A DNA stretch of 64,000 nt from Solobacterium sp. (GTDB lineage Bacteria > Bacillota_I > Bacilli_A > Erysipelotrichales > Erysipelotrichaceae): the NCBI GenBank assembly GCA_017512555.1, contig JAFWFE010000045.1, forward strand, positions 1-64,000. Reading direction: 5' to 3'. The notes under the pieces were generated by a model. It did no database searches and had not been told where the DNA came from. It was given only the letters and a program-made list of their open reading frames with translations. The translations under genes were made by a program, and so were the position numbers. This document shows positions 1-9,258 of this stretch, piece by piece (position 1 is the stretch's first letter; every line of letters begins with the position of its first letter).

Positions 1-1133
1 ATGTGTTTATCTCATTCACGATCAAAGAGAATTACAACATCTTTGTGCTGGCCGGGACGACCATGCTGGCATCCATGCTGGATATCACCTGGTTCTTCTA
101 CGGGGTAGAAGACTTCAAGAAAGCCAGTATACGTAATATTACGGTAAAGATCATCGGTGTGACGATGATCATGTTACTGTGCAAGACACCGGAAGATTTG
201 TGGAAATATGTGCTGATCAACTCAGGCAGTGAACTGATTGGCCAGTTCATTATGTTCTTTCAGCTTCGCCAGTATATTGAATTTAAGCCTGTATCTCTGG
301 TCAATGCGTACAAACATCACTTTATCGCCACGTTCCGGTTATTTGTGCCGACGATTGCCATCAGCGTCTACACCATGCTGGACAGGACGATGCTTGGTGC
401 TCTGCACAGCGCGGAACACCTGAATTACTACAAGACGGCGATGGGCTTCATCCAGATGTTCCTGTACTTCATTACCTCCATCGGTACGGTAGTATTGTCC
501 CGTGTTTCCAACGTGATCCGCAATCAGGCAGACGGAGAGGAACAGACAGAAGCCCTGATCAATACAACGATGAAGTTTTCCTGTCTGCTGGCTTTCCCGA
601 TGTGTTTCGGGATGATTGCGATTGCACGTACTTTTGTGCACTGGTTCCTGCCGACAGCACCGATCATTGCGGATCTGATCATGTACGGCTCACCGATCAT
701 TGTGTTTATTTCCATGTCAAACGTTACCGGTATCCAGTACATGGTTCCGGTAGGTCTGGAGAAACAGTATACACGTAGTGTCCTTGCCGGGGCTTTGCTC
801 AACTTTATCCTGAATACGTTCCTGATTCCCCGGTATGGTGCCTACGGTGCAATCATGGCCAGTGTGGCGGCGGAATTCACGGTGTTCGCGGTACAGTACA
901 GCGTGGTCATCAGGCATACGCATTTGTCTTTTCTTGACCGCAGTTACCTGATCTATCTGCTTGGGTCGGTCATCATGTATGTGATCGTGCATTATGCGGC
1001 TTCTGTTCTGCCGGCTTCGTTCCCAGGTACATTGACTGCGATTGTACTAGGGATGATAGTCTATGGTATGATTTTACTGGTAACAAAAGAAGATCTTACC
1101 GGACGTATCTTATCCCGGTTTATAAGGAGATAA
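1..1133 (+). CDS. Polysaccharide flippase (Wzx/MATE-like), 5' end missing
   Basis: The frame is open from the left edge, so the N-terminus lies outside the window; about 376 residues remain. The protein is almost entirely hydrophobic helices with short basic loops, like the Wzx/RfbX branch of the MATE superfamily, which flips undecaprenyl-linked repeat units across the membrane. A loop with DRTMLG near residue 125 and a mid-protein IPRYGAYGA segment are typical of the family. The stop is followed after four bases by a GT2 gene with its own strong ribosome site, so this is part of a surface polysaccharide operon. The exact substrate cannot be told from sequence. Confidence 0.85.
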   Translation, partial: VFISFTIKENYNIFVLAGTTMLASMLDITWFFYGVEDFKKASIRNITVKIIGVTMIMLLCKTPEDLWKYVLINSGSELIGQFIMFFQLRQYIEFKPVSLVNAYKHHFIATFRLFVPTIAISVYTMLDRTMLGALHSAEHLNYYKTAMGFIQMFLYFITSIGTVVLSRVSNVIRNQADGEEQTEALINTTMKFSCLLAFPMCFGMIAIARTFVHWFLPTAPIIADLIMYGSPIIVFISMSNVTGIQYMVPVGLEKQYTRSVLAGALLNFILNTFLIPRYGAYGAIMASVAAEFTVFAVQYSVVIRHTHLSFLDRSYLIYLLGSVIMYVIVHYAASVLPASFPGTLTAIVLGMIVYGMILLVTKEDLTGRILSRFIRR

Positions 1134-1137
1134 ACCT

Positions 1138-2118
1138 ATGACTGAAGTCAGTGTTGTGATCAACATGTACAATTCAGAGAAGTATCTTCGTAAATGTATT
1201 GATTCTGTACTTGCACAGACATTTACGGATTTTGAACTGATCCTGGTCAATGACGGCAGTAAGGATCATTCCCTGGATATCTGTAAGGAATACGCGGAGA
1301 AGGATAAACGAATCCGGATCGTGGATAAGGAAAACGGCGGGCTGGCAGATGCGCGCAATGCCGGACTGGATGCGGCTAAAGGAAAGTATCTGGAGTTTAT
1401 CGACGCGGATGACTGGATCGAACCGGATCTTCTGGAAAAGTGTGTTACCAAACTTCATGAGACAGATGCGGATATCGTGATCTTTGATATCTACCAGTAC
1501 TTTGTGGCAACCGGCAAGAAAGAAGTAGTATCGCATCCCTATAATCAGAATCAGGTGTATTTCCTGAATGATCATCCGGAGATGATCACAAAGATGAAGA
1601 ACGCTGCCTGGAACAAGATCTACAGGGTCTCTCTGTTCAGAGAGAACCAGATCCGTTATCCGTGGGGATATAACTACGAAGATCTTGGCACTACATACAG
1701 ACTTCTTGCCCGGGCAGACAAGATCGCGTTCGTGAATGAACCTCTGTATGACTATCTGCAGGATCGACCGGGAAATCTTACGCATCTCTTCAACATGTCC
1801 GTGTACTGTGTACTGGATATGATCAAACTGACGATCGATGACTATAAACGTCTGGGTATCTATGAAAAGTATTATGAAGAATTGAAGTTTCTCGGCGGGA
1901 TCAATATTCTGGAGTGTCTGAAGAAGACCAGGGATTGTACGGATTATGCGATGGCAGATGAATTCATCAAGGTCTGTTTCTGGTATATGAAAAACACGTG
2001 GCCGGAATTCCCCAAATGCAAATATAATATATACAGAGAGAAGTATGACTGGATCTACGGGAATCCGTTATTTCTGAAAGTATATCTCTTTTACCGGCGT
2101 ATGCGTATGAAAGGGTGA
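1138..2118 (+). CDS. GT2 family glycosyltransferase
   Basis: A 326-residue GT-A-fold glycosyltransferase of family 2. Visible are the N-terminal nucleotide-binding start (VSVVINMYNSEKYL), the NDGSKDHS motif near residue 37 and the metal-binding DADDW near residue 84, followed by the usual acceptor region with a W-N-K-I-Y element. No membrane helices are seen, so it is cytoplasmic or peripheral. It would transfer a sugar from a nucleotide donor to a lipid-linked intermediate. A clean AGGAG lies upstream of the ATG. It sits between a flippase and two more GT2 genes, so it is one step of repeat-unit assembly. Donor and linkage are unknown. Confidence 0.9.
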   Translation: MTEVSVVINMYNSEKYLRKCIDSVLAQTFTDFELILVNDGSKDHSLDICKEYAEKDKRIRIVDKENGGLADARNAGLDAAKGKYLEFIDADDWIEPDLLEKCVTKLHETDADIVIFDIYQYFVATGKKEVVSHPYNQNQVYFLNDHPEMITKMKNAAWNKIYRVSLFRENQIRYPWGYNYEDLGTTYRLLARADKIAFVNEPLYDYLQDRPGNLTHLFNMSVYCVLDMIKLTIDDYKRLGIYEKYYEELKFLGGINILECLKKTRDCTDYAMADEFIKVCFWYMKNTWPEFPKCKYNIYREKYDWIYGNPLFLKVYLFYRRMRMKG

Positions 2119-2123
2119 TTGTT

Positions 2124-3176
2124 GTGGCAAAAGTTACGATCGTTGTTCCGATATACAACGTAGAAAAATATCTGAAGGATTGTTTTGAGTCATTCCTGAA
2201 ACAAACATCGCATGATTTTGTTGTCCTGGCAATCAATGACGGCAGTCCGGATAACAGTCAGGTGATTATTGACGAGTATGTACAGAAGTTCCCGGAGATC
2301 TTTCACTGTATCAAGAAGGAGAACGGAGGATACGGATCTGTACTGCAGCTTGCTGTAAATACGATAGATACACCGTATTTTCTCATTTGTGATCCCGATG
2401 ACACATTAGAACCGGATGCTGTGCGCGTATTGCTGGATCTTGCGGAAGTCTCCGATGCGGATATCACGATCGGCGCAAAGTCTTATGTCTATGTAAATAG
2501 TACGGATAAGGACTATACCTATGCGTATAACCGTGAGTTTGTGACCTTACTGACGAATACCGTGTATCATCATGGTACAGCCGCATATAACGATTTATTC
2601 TTTATTGATCCGAGTCCTCATGCCAAGTTATACAAACGTGAAGTAGCTCAGAATATCAGTTTTCCTGAGAAAGTAGGTTATACGGATAATATCTTGTTTT
2701 ATCTGAGTTTACTTACCGCGGAAAAGGTGATCTACACGGATATCTCTCTGGCGAATTATCTGATTGACCGTCCGGGGAATACGATGACGGATGTATCCTT
2801 TAAGGCGTTAAACGGACAGATCTCGGTATTCAAGGGTGTCATCAACCAGGCGGAACGCAGAACGAATATTCCGCCGATCTTCTGGTACAGAATGTTTGAA
2901 AGCTTCAAGTACATGTTATACCAGACGAGGAATCTATCCTGTTCGGAAGAAGAATTCATGAAAATCATGGATCATCTGGAAACCTTCCTGGATCGTCTTA
3001 AACCTTATGATAAGGATATTCGTCCGTTTTATAAGAAATACTCCAAGAACGGATTTGTGGAAAAGACAAGAGATAGTATTCTGATGGGCAAGGTTGGCAG
3101 TAAAGCTGTATATCAGAACCTGAAGAAGAAAATGCTCAAGGAATTCCGGGAGAATCAGGCGAAAAGGAACGCATAA
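2124..3176 (+). CDS. GT2 family glycosyltransferase, GTG start
   Basis: A family 2 glycosyltransferase of about 350 residues. It begins MAKVTIVVPIYNVEKYL and carries NDGSPDNS and a CDPDD metal site (DPD rather than the more usual DAD). A GTG at 2115 is in frame, but it overlaps the ribosome site AAAGGGTG and the preceding stop; the GTG at 2124 has correct spacing and gives the normal family N-terminus, so I use it. The C-terminal third is lysine-rich and probably membrane-peripheral. The next gene starts inside this stop codon (TAATG), indicating translational coupling in the polysaccharide operon. Confidence 0.88.
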   Translation: MAKVTIVVPIYNVEKYLKDCFESFLKQTSHDFVVLAINDGSPDNSQVIIDEYVQKFPEIFHCIKKENGGYGSVLQLAVNTIDTPYFLICDPDDTLEPDAVRVLLDLAEVSDADITIGAKSYVYVNSTDKDYTYAYNREFVTLLTNTVYHHGTAAYNDLFFIDPSPHAKLYKREVAQNISFPEKVGYTDNILFYLSLLTAEKVIYTDISLANYLIDRPGNTMTDVSFKALNGQISVFKGVINQAERRTNIPPIFWYRMFESFKYMLYQTRNLSCSEEEFMKIMDHLETFLDRLKPYDKDIRPFYKKYSKNGFVEKTRDSILMGKVGSKAVYQNLKKKMLKEFRENQAKRNA

Positions 3177-4132
3177 TGAAAGTATCCGTTATCGTTCCGA
3201 TGTATAACGTAGAACAGTATCTTGAAGAGTGCCTGCAGTCTCTGGAAGCGCAGACTCTGCAGGATATGGAAGTACTGATCGTCAATGATGGTTCTACGGA
3301 TCATAGTCCGGAAATTGCCCAGAAGTTTGTGTCTGAGCATCCGGATCGTTTTGTGCTTCTTCATAAGCCTAACGGAGGATTGTCAGATGCCAGAAACTAC
3401 GGTGTACGGTATGCGAAGGGCGAGTACATCGCTTTCCTGGACAGTGATGATTTTGTTGAACCGGAGTTGTATGAGAAATTACTGAATAAGATCGAAGAAG
3501 GCTATGATGTCGTTGTTACGGATATCGAATACTGGTATACGGAAGTCAGCCGTCGTTTTGTGATGAAGGGACTTACAGACTGGCCGGTGGCAGATCTGCA
3601 GAAAAGGGCGATGCTTTCGCCGATGTTTGCGTGGAACAAGCTTTACCGGGCGGATTTTTTTACAGAGAAGGGTATGGCTTATCCGCTGAATACCTGGTAT
3701 GAAGATATTCCGGTGACGACCATGATCTTTGCGCAGACATCCCGCATCGGATATCTGCCGGAGTGTCTGATCCACTACCGTCAGAGAGAAGGCAGTATCA
3801 TGCAGAACAACGACTCTCCGCGTCTGGTGGAGATCTTCGGTATCATGGAACTGCTGCGTAAGAACTTCGCGGAAAACGGGTATGCGGATAAGTTTAGGAA
3901 CGAACTGGAATACCTGCATGTCGAGCATCTGCGCCTGTACGGGATGTTCCGCTTTATCCGCAGCAACCACTGGTCAGAATACTATGAATCTTCACAGAAA
4001 GTCATGAAGACGTATTATCCGGACTGGAAGAAGAATCCCTACATCAAGTATCTGAACACAAAAAACAGGGTATTTCTGCAGTTTTACAACAAAATAACCG
4101 CATTTCTGTTTAACAAGGTGATTGGAGGCTAA
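3176..4132 (+). CDS. GT2 family glycosyltransferase
   Basis: A 318-residue family 2 glycosyltransferase. The N-terminus MKVSVIVPMYNVEQYL, the NDGSTDHS motif and the LDSDDF metal-binding motif near residue 90 are all in place, and a W-N-K-L-Y element follows at mid-protein. The ATG overlaps the previous stop by one base, so translation is probably coupled. It is the third consecutive GT2 in the locus, consistent with sequential addition of sugars to one repeat unit, finished by export through the flippase that follows. Substrate unknown. Confidence 0.9.
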   Translation: MKVSVIVPMYNVEQYLEECLQSLEAQTLQDMEVLIVNDGSTDHSPEIAQKFVSEHPDRFVLLHKPNGGLSDARNYGVRYAKGEYIAFLDSDDFVEPELYEKLLNKIEEGYDVVVTDIEYWYTEVSRRFVMKGLTDWPVADLQKRAMLSPMFAWNKLYRADFFTEKGMAYPLNTWYEDIPVTTMIFAQTSRIGYLPECLIHYRQREGSIMQNNDSPRLVEIFGIMELLRKNFAENGYADKFRNELEYLHVEHLRLYGMFRFIRSNHWSEYYESSQKVMKTYYPDWKKNPYIKYLNTKNRVFLQFYNKITAFLFNKVIGG

Positions 4133-5648
4133 TACGAGAACCAGATATTCCTTTTACAACTTTCTGGTAAGTACGATCGCAGCTGTGATCTTACCGTTGA
4201 TCGGCTTTGTCAAAGTCAGTTTTTTCGTACGCCTGTACGGAAGTGATATCAACGGTTTACAGCTGACCATCGCGCAGGTGATCACCTTCCTGAATATCTG
4301 TGAGCTGGCGTATTCTCTGGCTTTCCGGCAGTTGTTATATAAACCTCTGGCCGAGAATGATCATGAGGAAGTGAACCGGATCTATACCGGCGCCCGCAGG
4401 ATCTTCCGCATTACCGGCTGTGTAATGCTGGTGTGCAGTGTGCTTGTGGCTTTGATCTTCCCGAATCTTTCGGAATCTCCGTTAAGTTACTGGCAGACGA
4501 CAGGGACATTCCTTCTTCTGGCTTGTCCGTATGGAATCTCCTATTTCCTGATGGGTCCGAACTTTGTCATCATGGCCGACCAGAAAGAATACAAGATCAA
4601 TATCTGGATCCAGTCAATCTCGATTCTGAGAATGTTACTGATGATTACCGCCATCTTCATGAAGATGCCTTTTATCACGATATTGATCATTGAAGGTGCA
4701 AATATCCTGTGTGCGAATTTCCTTGCCCGCAGGATTGCTTTACGTACCTATCCCTGGCTTCATGAAGAGAAGGATAGTAAAGATCACCAGTTTGCGGATA
4801 AAGCCGGATATGCGGTCGTACAGCGTCTCTCTGAGCTCGCTACCACCCAGACAGACAATATCGTTATTACCGGGTTCATGGGTTATGCCATGTCTTCTGT
4901 CTTCGGATCCTATAGTTATCTGTCGGATAATATCGGTAAGATCACCCAGACCATGATCCAGTCACCGATGAATAGTTTCGGCAACCTGTTCAACGATAAG
5001 TCGGTAAGAAGTTATGACGTATTTGCGGAATTCTTCAATTTCGCCAGTTTTATGTCCACGATCGTTGCCTGTGAGATCTTTATCGTCATGCCTCAGTTCA
5101 TGCCTCTGTGGATGCGTAATTCGCTGTATCAGGCCAGTGTGCCGATCTGTTTCTTCGTCAGCTGTAATATCTTCTATATGACGACCAGACAACCCGTAAT
5201 GATTGCCAGAGATACCAACGGTCTCTATGTGAATGCCAAGAATAACGCGTATCTGTTAGCAGCGGTCAAGATCATCCTGTCTGTTCTTCTGGTCAGTCAG
5301 TTCGGACTTCTCGGCGCGGTTGTGGCGACGACTGTATCTTATCTTACTGTAGACTTTACCTATAATCCGAAACTTGTCTATGACCGTGTATTCCAGTTGC
5401 CTGTACAGAGGTATTACCGGATGTTTGTCCTGCGCTTCCTGATTGGTCTGACAGTAGGGGCTGCCGGATATCTTGGCTGGCATCAGTTTATCGCATACAG
5501 CAGCAGTTCTCTGACCCATTTTGTGATCAGCGCGCTGATTCTCGGAATCTGTATCACAATCGTTGTATTCGTGCTCTATTACGCCTTATTCCGTTCGTTC
5601 CGCAATCTTCTTTCACGGATACTCAGTGTATTGAAGGGTAGAAAATAA
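4122..5648 (+). CDS. Polysaccharide flippase, non-canonical start
   Basis: A membrane protein of about 505 residues with roughly 12-14 predicted helices, like the Wzx/MATE group. The start is awkward. The first in-frame candidate is TTG at 4122, but the only good ribosome site, GGAGG at 4124-4128, lies inside and after it. That ribosome site is spaced correctly for ACG at 4134, and there is no in-frame ATG or GTG before the first membrane helix. TTG 4122 overlaps the previous gene by 11 bases. I keep TTG as the nominal start. The protein probably flips the repeat unit made by the three upstream glycosyltransferases. Confidence 0.85.
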   Translation: MEANTRTRYSFYNFLVSTIAAVILPLIGFVKVSFFVRLYGSDINGLQLTIAQVITFLNICELAYSLAFRQLLYKPLAENDHEEVNRIYTGARRIFRITGCVMLVCSVLVALIFPNLSESPLSYWQTTGTFLLLACPYGISYFLMGPNFVIMADQKEYKINIWIQSISILRMLLMITAIFMKMPFITILIIEGANILCANFLARRIALRTYPWLHEEKDSKDHQFADKAGYAVVQRLSELATTQTDNIVITGFMGYAMSSVFGSYSYLSDNIGKITQTMIQSPMNSFGNLFNDKSVRSYDVFAEFFNFASFMSTIVACEIFIVMPQFMPLWMRNSLYQASVPICFFVSCNIFYMTTRQPVMIARDTNGLYVNAKNNAYLLAAVKIILSVLLVSQFGLLGAVVATTVSYLTVDFTYNPKLVYDRVFQLPVQRYYRMFVLRFLIGLTVGAAGYLGWHQFIAYSSSSLTHFVISALILGICITIVVFVLYYALFRSFRNLLSRILSVLKGRK

Positions 5649-5658
5649 CGTACGGTTA

Positions 5659-5688
5659 TTGATGTATATACGGAAAATGAAATATAAT
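5659..5688 (+). promoter_or_regulatory. Promoter of the PduL-type gene
   Basis: TTGATG at 5659-5664 and a perfect TATAAT at 5683-5688, separated by 18 bases. A TGGAGG ribosome site follows before the ATG at 5717. Confidence 0.6.
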
Positions 5689-5716
5689 ATGAGTATCAAT
5701 TGGAGGATAAATATAC

Positions 5717-6292
5717 ATGGAAAAATTCTTGGTTGAAGTTTCTGCCAGACATATTCACTTATGTCGTGAGGATATGGATATCCTTTTCGGTAAGGGTTCT
5801 GAACTCCATCCGATTAAGGATCTTTCACAGCCTGGTCAGTATGCGTCTGAAGAGAAATTGACGATGAAGGGTCCCAAGGGACAGCTGACTGCGAGAATTC
5901 TCGGACCGCTCCGTAAGGAAACACAGATTGAAGTATCTCTTACTGAAGCACGTCAGCTTGGTGTCAAGGCACAGATTCGTGAATCCGGTGATCTGGACGG
6001 CACATCCGGTGATCTTACACTGGTAGGACCGTGCGGTGAAATCGTTCTTGAACGTGGTGTGATTGCTGCTAAACGTCATGTCCATATGACACCGGCAGAT
6101 GCGGAGAACTATGGTGTAGTCAACGGTCAGATCGTTGCGGTTAAGATTGAGACAAACGGACGTTCCGTGATCTTCGGTGATACAGTCGTACGTGTCAGCA
6201 ATTCTTACGCGCTTGCGATGCATATCGATACGGATGAAGCTAACGCTGCCGCAATCGGTGGTTCCGCACAGGGCGAAATCGTAGAATTCTAA
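5717..6292 (+). CDS. PduL-type phosphate acyltransferase (phosphotransacylase)
   Basis: 191 residues, the usual length for the PduL family. Both zinc-binding histidine motifs are present: SARHIHL near residue 9 and AKRHVHM near residue 118, each opening one of the two beta-barrel halves. Enzymes of this family exchange CoA and phosphate on acetyl or propanoyl groups and are unrelated to Pta. No short N-terminal encapsulation peptide is evident and there are no microcompartment genes nearby, so this is likely the soluble housekeeping form linking acetyl-CoA to acetyl-phosphate for ATP formation. It is monocistronic, with its own promoter and terminator. Confidence 0.88.
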   Translation: MEKFLVEVSARHIHLCREDMDILFGKGSELHPIKDLSQPGQYASEEKLTMKGPKGQLTARILGPLRKETQIEVSLTEARQLGVKAQIRESGDLDGTSGDLTLVGPCGEIVLERGVIAAKRHVHMTPADAENYGVVNGQIVAVKIETNGRSVIFGDTVVRVSNSYALAMHIDTDEANAAAIGGSAQGEIVEF

Positions 6293-6310
6293 GATCTTGG
6301 TGATCAAATC

Positions 6311-6337
6311 AGAGATGTCATCAGACATCTCTTTTTT
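6311..6337 (+). terminator. Rho-independent terminator after the PduL-type gene
   Basis: AGAGATGTC pairs with GACATCTCT across a four-base loop, followed by a T run. Confidence 0.85.
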
Positions 6338-6388
6338 AATGTCTGACAAAATACAGGAAAAACCTTTATTTCAATCCGTGTGCTCGAT

Positions 6389-6394
6389 TATAAT
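6389..6394 (+). promoter_or_regulatory. -10 box of a nearly leaderless lipoprotein gene
   Basis: A perfect TATAAT lies nine bases before the ATG at 6404, so the predicted transcript starts about three bases before the start codon. Confidence 0.5.
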
Positions 6395-6403
6395 AATGAG
6401 GAT

Positions 6404-7021
6404 ATGAACAGAAATATACGGATCAAAACTGCCGCAGTCATGATGGTTTCTCTTGTGTTATCCGGTTGTGCCATACATAATCTGGATAATACTTTCGATG
6501 AGACTGGTCCTTTTATTAACCTTGAGAAATATGAATTTGAGACAACGATCGGCCAGAAGATCGATTTCTCAAATATCACCGGGTATGACGATGTGGATGG
6601 GCTGATGCCTGTCTATGTCGTAGGAGATATCAATTATGATCAGGCAGGGGAATACTATCCCGTATTATCCTGTACGGATACTTCCGAGAATGAAACGACC
6701 GTAGGTATCATTGTGAAAGTACTGCCTGCTTCGGAGATTCCTGTGGATCCTTCCACTGATACGGAAACCCAGGAATATGTACCGGTACCTTCCACTTGTG
6801 ACAAGGAAGATGCGGAAGATCTGGCATATCCGTGCAATGTGGTATTACCTTCACACCTGGAGGAATACCTGACGATCTATCCCGGAGAAAGCGGGAAACA
6901 ATCCTGTGAGAAAACGGTCTTATACCAGAGCGGAGAAGGGACGTGCAAGGTCATCCTGGCAAATGACGGTACGTTCTGGGGATATGGATTAACATTTGCC
7001 GAACAGGAAGAGGAAGAGTAA
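6404..7021 (+). CDS. Lipoprotein with Ig-like (DUF5011-type) domain
   Basis: 205 residues from the ATG at 6404. A GTG eight codons earlier is in frame but lies upstream of the -10 box. The signal peptide ends in a lipobox LVLSGC, so the protein should be lipidated and face the exterior. Residues of about 30-110 resemble a bacterial Ig-like DUF5011 repeat: a GYDDVDG turn, then DQAGEYYPVLSCTD, then a closing strand. A Thr/Pro/Glu-rich linker and a small C-terminal part of unknown type follow. Function is unknown; such domains usually act as surface spacers or binding modules. Confidence 0.7.
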   Translation: MNRNIRIKTAAVMMVSLVLSGCAIHNLDNTFDETGPFINLEKYEFETTIGQKIDFSNITGYDDVDGLMPVYVVGDINYDQAGEYYPVLSCTDTSENETTVGIIVKVLPASEIPVDPSTDTETQEYVPVPSTCDKEDAEDLAYPCNVVLPSHLEEYLTIYPGESGKQSCEKTVLYQSGEGTCKVILANDGTFWGYGLTFAEQEEEE

Positions 7022-7027
7022 AAAAAA

Positions 7028-7054
7028 GACAATGTTTAGTTCACATTGTCTTTT
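7028..7054. terminator. Bidirectional terminator between convergent genes
   Basis: GACAATGT pairs with ACATTGTC across a seven-base loop, with A and T tracts on the two sides, so it can end transcription from both flanking genes. Confidence 0.8.
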
Positions 7055-8153
7055 ATTCTTCATCTGCGCTGTTGTCGAAGATGATCGCCATATCACACAT
7101 ACGCCACTGGTTATAAACATTTTTCGCAAAGAATAACTGGTAGGTACTTGAGTATGTTTTAGACACATCCGAGGCGATGACGTGGTAGTCAAAGGAGATC
7201 GATCCGACGAAGAAGTCATCTCCTATGGGCATCAGGTCAAAGACTTCAATATTGTTAAACTCTATACGATCATGGGGACTGAACCACTGCGGGTCAAAAC
7301 CCAGAATATTGTAGTAGAACGGAGTATTCGGATACAGGTGCTGGTTCAGGGAATAGAAGGTACCATCCCTGGTAATGTACTTACAGTAGGCTATGGCTGT
7401 ATCCGTGATCTCCTTGGTAAAGTATTCGATTTCTTCATCTGTAGGTTTTCTTCCCAGATAGAAGTTGTTTTTCGTGTGATCAAGAACATAGGTATAATTC
7501 TTATTCGTCAATGACAGTTCCGGAGCCTGGATAAACCCTCCAATCCGGTAACGTTTGGTGTTGGGCAGCCGATCCTCAAAGCCGAAGCCTTCAAAGCCCA
7601 TGGGAATATGTACATCTTCATGTTCAAACGTATCATCGATCAGGACATCGTTGATCCGGAAATCGGTACCGTCTTCAATGACATCAAACGTATAATAATT
7701 GTTCTGGCTTACGGTCCTTACCTTCCAGGAATCACTTTCCTTATCCTGATGTACTTCCAGGGCACATAGTTTTTCCTGCTGGTAGTATACGTCGTAATAA
7801 TCAGAATAAGCATCACTAGTGGAATAACTGAAGGTCATTCCGGAAACGTTTGCGTCTCCGTACAGCCAGATCAGGTATTTCTGGTAGGTCTTGCGGTCAT
7901 TCAGCTCCAGGAAGTATCCGACATCCTCGTCGTAGATCTCATCCCATTCACGATTGCCCACCATCTGCATATATCTTGTCATGGCACCGTTGACACTGCG
8001 TGCTTCGTATCGTTCCAGCCAGAACCACAGATAGCCAAGACCGGCAGCGCAGACGATGATCGCAAAGAGGATATACGTCAAAAGCCAGAGATAAAAGCTC
8101 TTGTTTATCTTCAGCCGCTCGGCATAAGTTTTCTTTTTTACTTTACTATCCAT
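7053..8153 (-). CDS. Membrane-anchored protein of unknown function
   Basis: 366 residues. A basic N-terminal stretch (about 17 residues) is followed by one strong transmembrane helix at about 21-45 and then a large acidic, tyrosine-rich extracytoplasmic part. No catalytic motif is recognised. The repeated small alpha/beta segments ending in short hydrophobic strands could be NTF2-like modules, but this is a guess. The start overlaps the end of the upstream phosphodiester glycosidase gene by 16 bases, so the two are co-translated and may act together at the envelope. Confidence 0.65.
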   Translation of the reverse strand: MDSKVKKKTYAERLKINKSFYLWLLTYILFAIIVCAAGLGYLWFWLERYEARSVNGAMTRYMQMVGNREWDEIYDEDVGYFLELNDRKTYQKYLIWLYGDANVSGMTFSYSTSDAYSDYYDVYYQQEKLCALEVHQDKESDSWKVRTVSQNNYYTFDVIEDGTDFRINDVLIDDTFEHEDVHIPMGFEGFGFEDRLPNTKRYRIGGFIQAPELSLTNKNYTYVLDHTKNNFYLGRKPTDEEIEYFTKEITDTAIAYCKYITRDGTFYSLNQHLYPNTPFYYNILGFDPQWFSPHDRIEFNNIEVFDLMPIGDDFFVGSISFDYHVIASDVSKTYSSTYQLFFAKNVYNQWRMCDMAIIFDNSADEE

Positions 8154-9148
8154 GCCGTTGGCACCGTCCTGTCTCCGCGCATTGAAACAATGTTGTTGAT
8201 AATCTCACCGTTATAGACCATGACGGAACTGGATCCGCCGTCCAGATTCGCCGCATTGATTGCACCGTACTGTAACATGATCCGTATACAATCTTCATAA
8301 GACGCACCCAGACTGCTTGTCGTACGTCCGTTGATCACCAGCAGAAGTACCGCGCCGTCACCACGCTGACCGATGACCGTACGGGGATTCAGACCTCCGC
8401 CGGTACCGGTAATGGCTACAGGTTCACCGTTGACGATCAATACAGGCCCGAAAGTCACGGCGTCACGCACATTCCATTCCAGGGCGTCTTTCGCTGTCAT
8501 ATTCCCGACGATCAGATGATGATGATCGTTAAATCCAATCAGAGATACCCACTGGTCAATTGTACCAGCAACTAATTCTCCGTCCTTAATGACCACACCC
8601 CAGGGGATGGAACCGTCACCTAATCCGTTAGGATCATCAAAACCACCGGCATTGATACCAGCAACCGCACCTTCTGAGATCACATAATCCTGTACGAGGA
8701 AACCCGAAGCACTCTCACTGCCCATCAATGTATTGACACCAAGTGCCATCCGGGAAGGATCACGGACGATCATCAGCTTGCCGTTGAATGTAGCACCAGA
8801 CACATCGATGATCTCGATCTTGTCTTTTTCGTTTGCGGGTATGGTGAAGTATTCTTCGTTACTCCAGGTAATCTCTGTCGTATAAGTCGGCTGGTTCTTG
8901 GAGAGGATTGCCTGGATCTCTTCTTCGGAGAAGAACATGCGGACGATTGCCTTACCGCGTCTGGTCTCATAGAAAGTCGCAATAAAAAGATTACTGAAGG
9001 AAGGAGATGGACCCTTGAACAGTATCATCAAAGCCAGATATCCTGTAATACCGCCGATAATTGCCGTAGTGATGATCATGATCAGTGTCTTACGGCTGAA
9101 CCGGCGTATTCCTGCTTTTAAACGACGTTTTTTTCTCTTCTTAGTCAT
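8138..9148 (-). CDS. Phosphodiester glycosidase family protein (NAGPA-like)
   Basis: 336 residues. A very basic N-terminus and a single membrane helix at about 22-45 anchor a soluble domain outside the cell. The domain carries family hallmarks: INAGGF, GPVLIVNG, NPRTVIGQ and, near the C-terminus, NLDGGSSSVM. This family includes the mammalian uncovering enzyme, which removes GlcNAc from phosphodiesters, and bacterial exopolysaccharide-linked proteins. Here it may trim or remodel phosphodiester-linked surface glycans. A TATAAT at 9184-9189 on this strand lies about 35 bases before the start, and no clear ribosome site is visible. It is divergent from nagB. Confidence 0.82.
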   Translation of the reverse strand: MTKKRKKRRLKAGIRRFSRKTLIMIITTAIIGGITGYLALMILFKGPSPSFSNLFIATFYETRRGKAIVRMFFSEEEIQAILSKNQPTYTTEITWSNEEYFTIPANEKDKIEIIDVSGATFNGKLMIVRDPSRMALGVNTLMGSESASGFLVQDYVISEGAVAGINAGGFDDPNGLGDGSIPWGVVIKDGELVAGTIDQWVSLIGFNDHHHLIVGNMTAKDALEWNVRDAVTFGPVLIVNGEPVAITGTGGGLNPRTVIGQRGDGAVLLLVINGRTTSSLGASYEDCIRIMLQYGAINAANLDGGSSSVMVYNGEIINNIVSMRGDRTVPTAWIVK

Positions 9149-9258
9149 GTTGTTATTGCCACTACAAAAACATGGCCTTGTATATTATAACACAATGAAA
9201 AATAAAGGAATTTACGTATTGTGGTTTGTGCTATTATATTTTTATCGGAGGATTTAGT

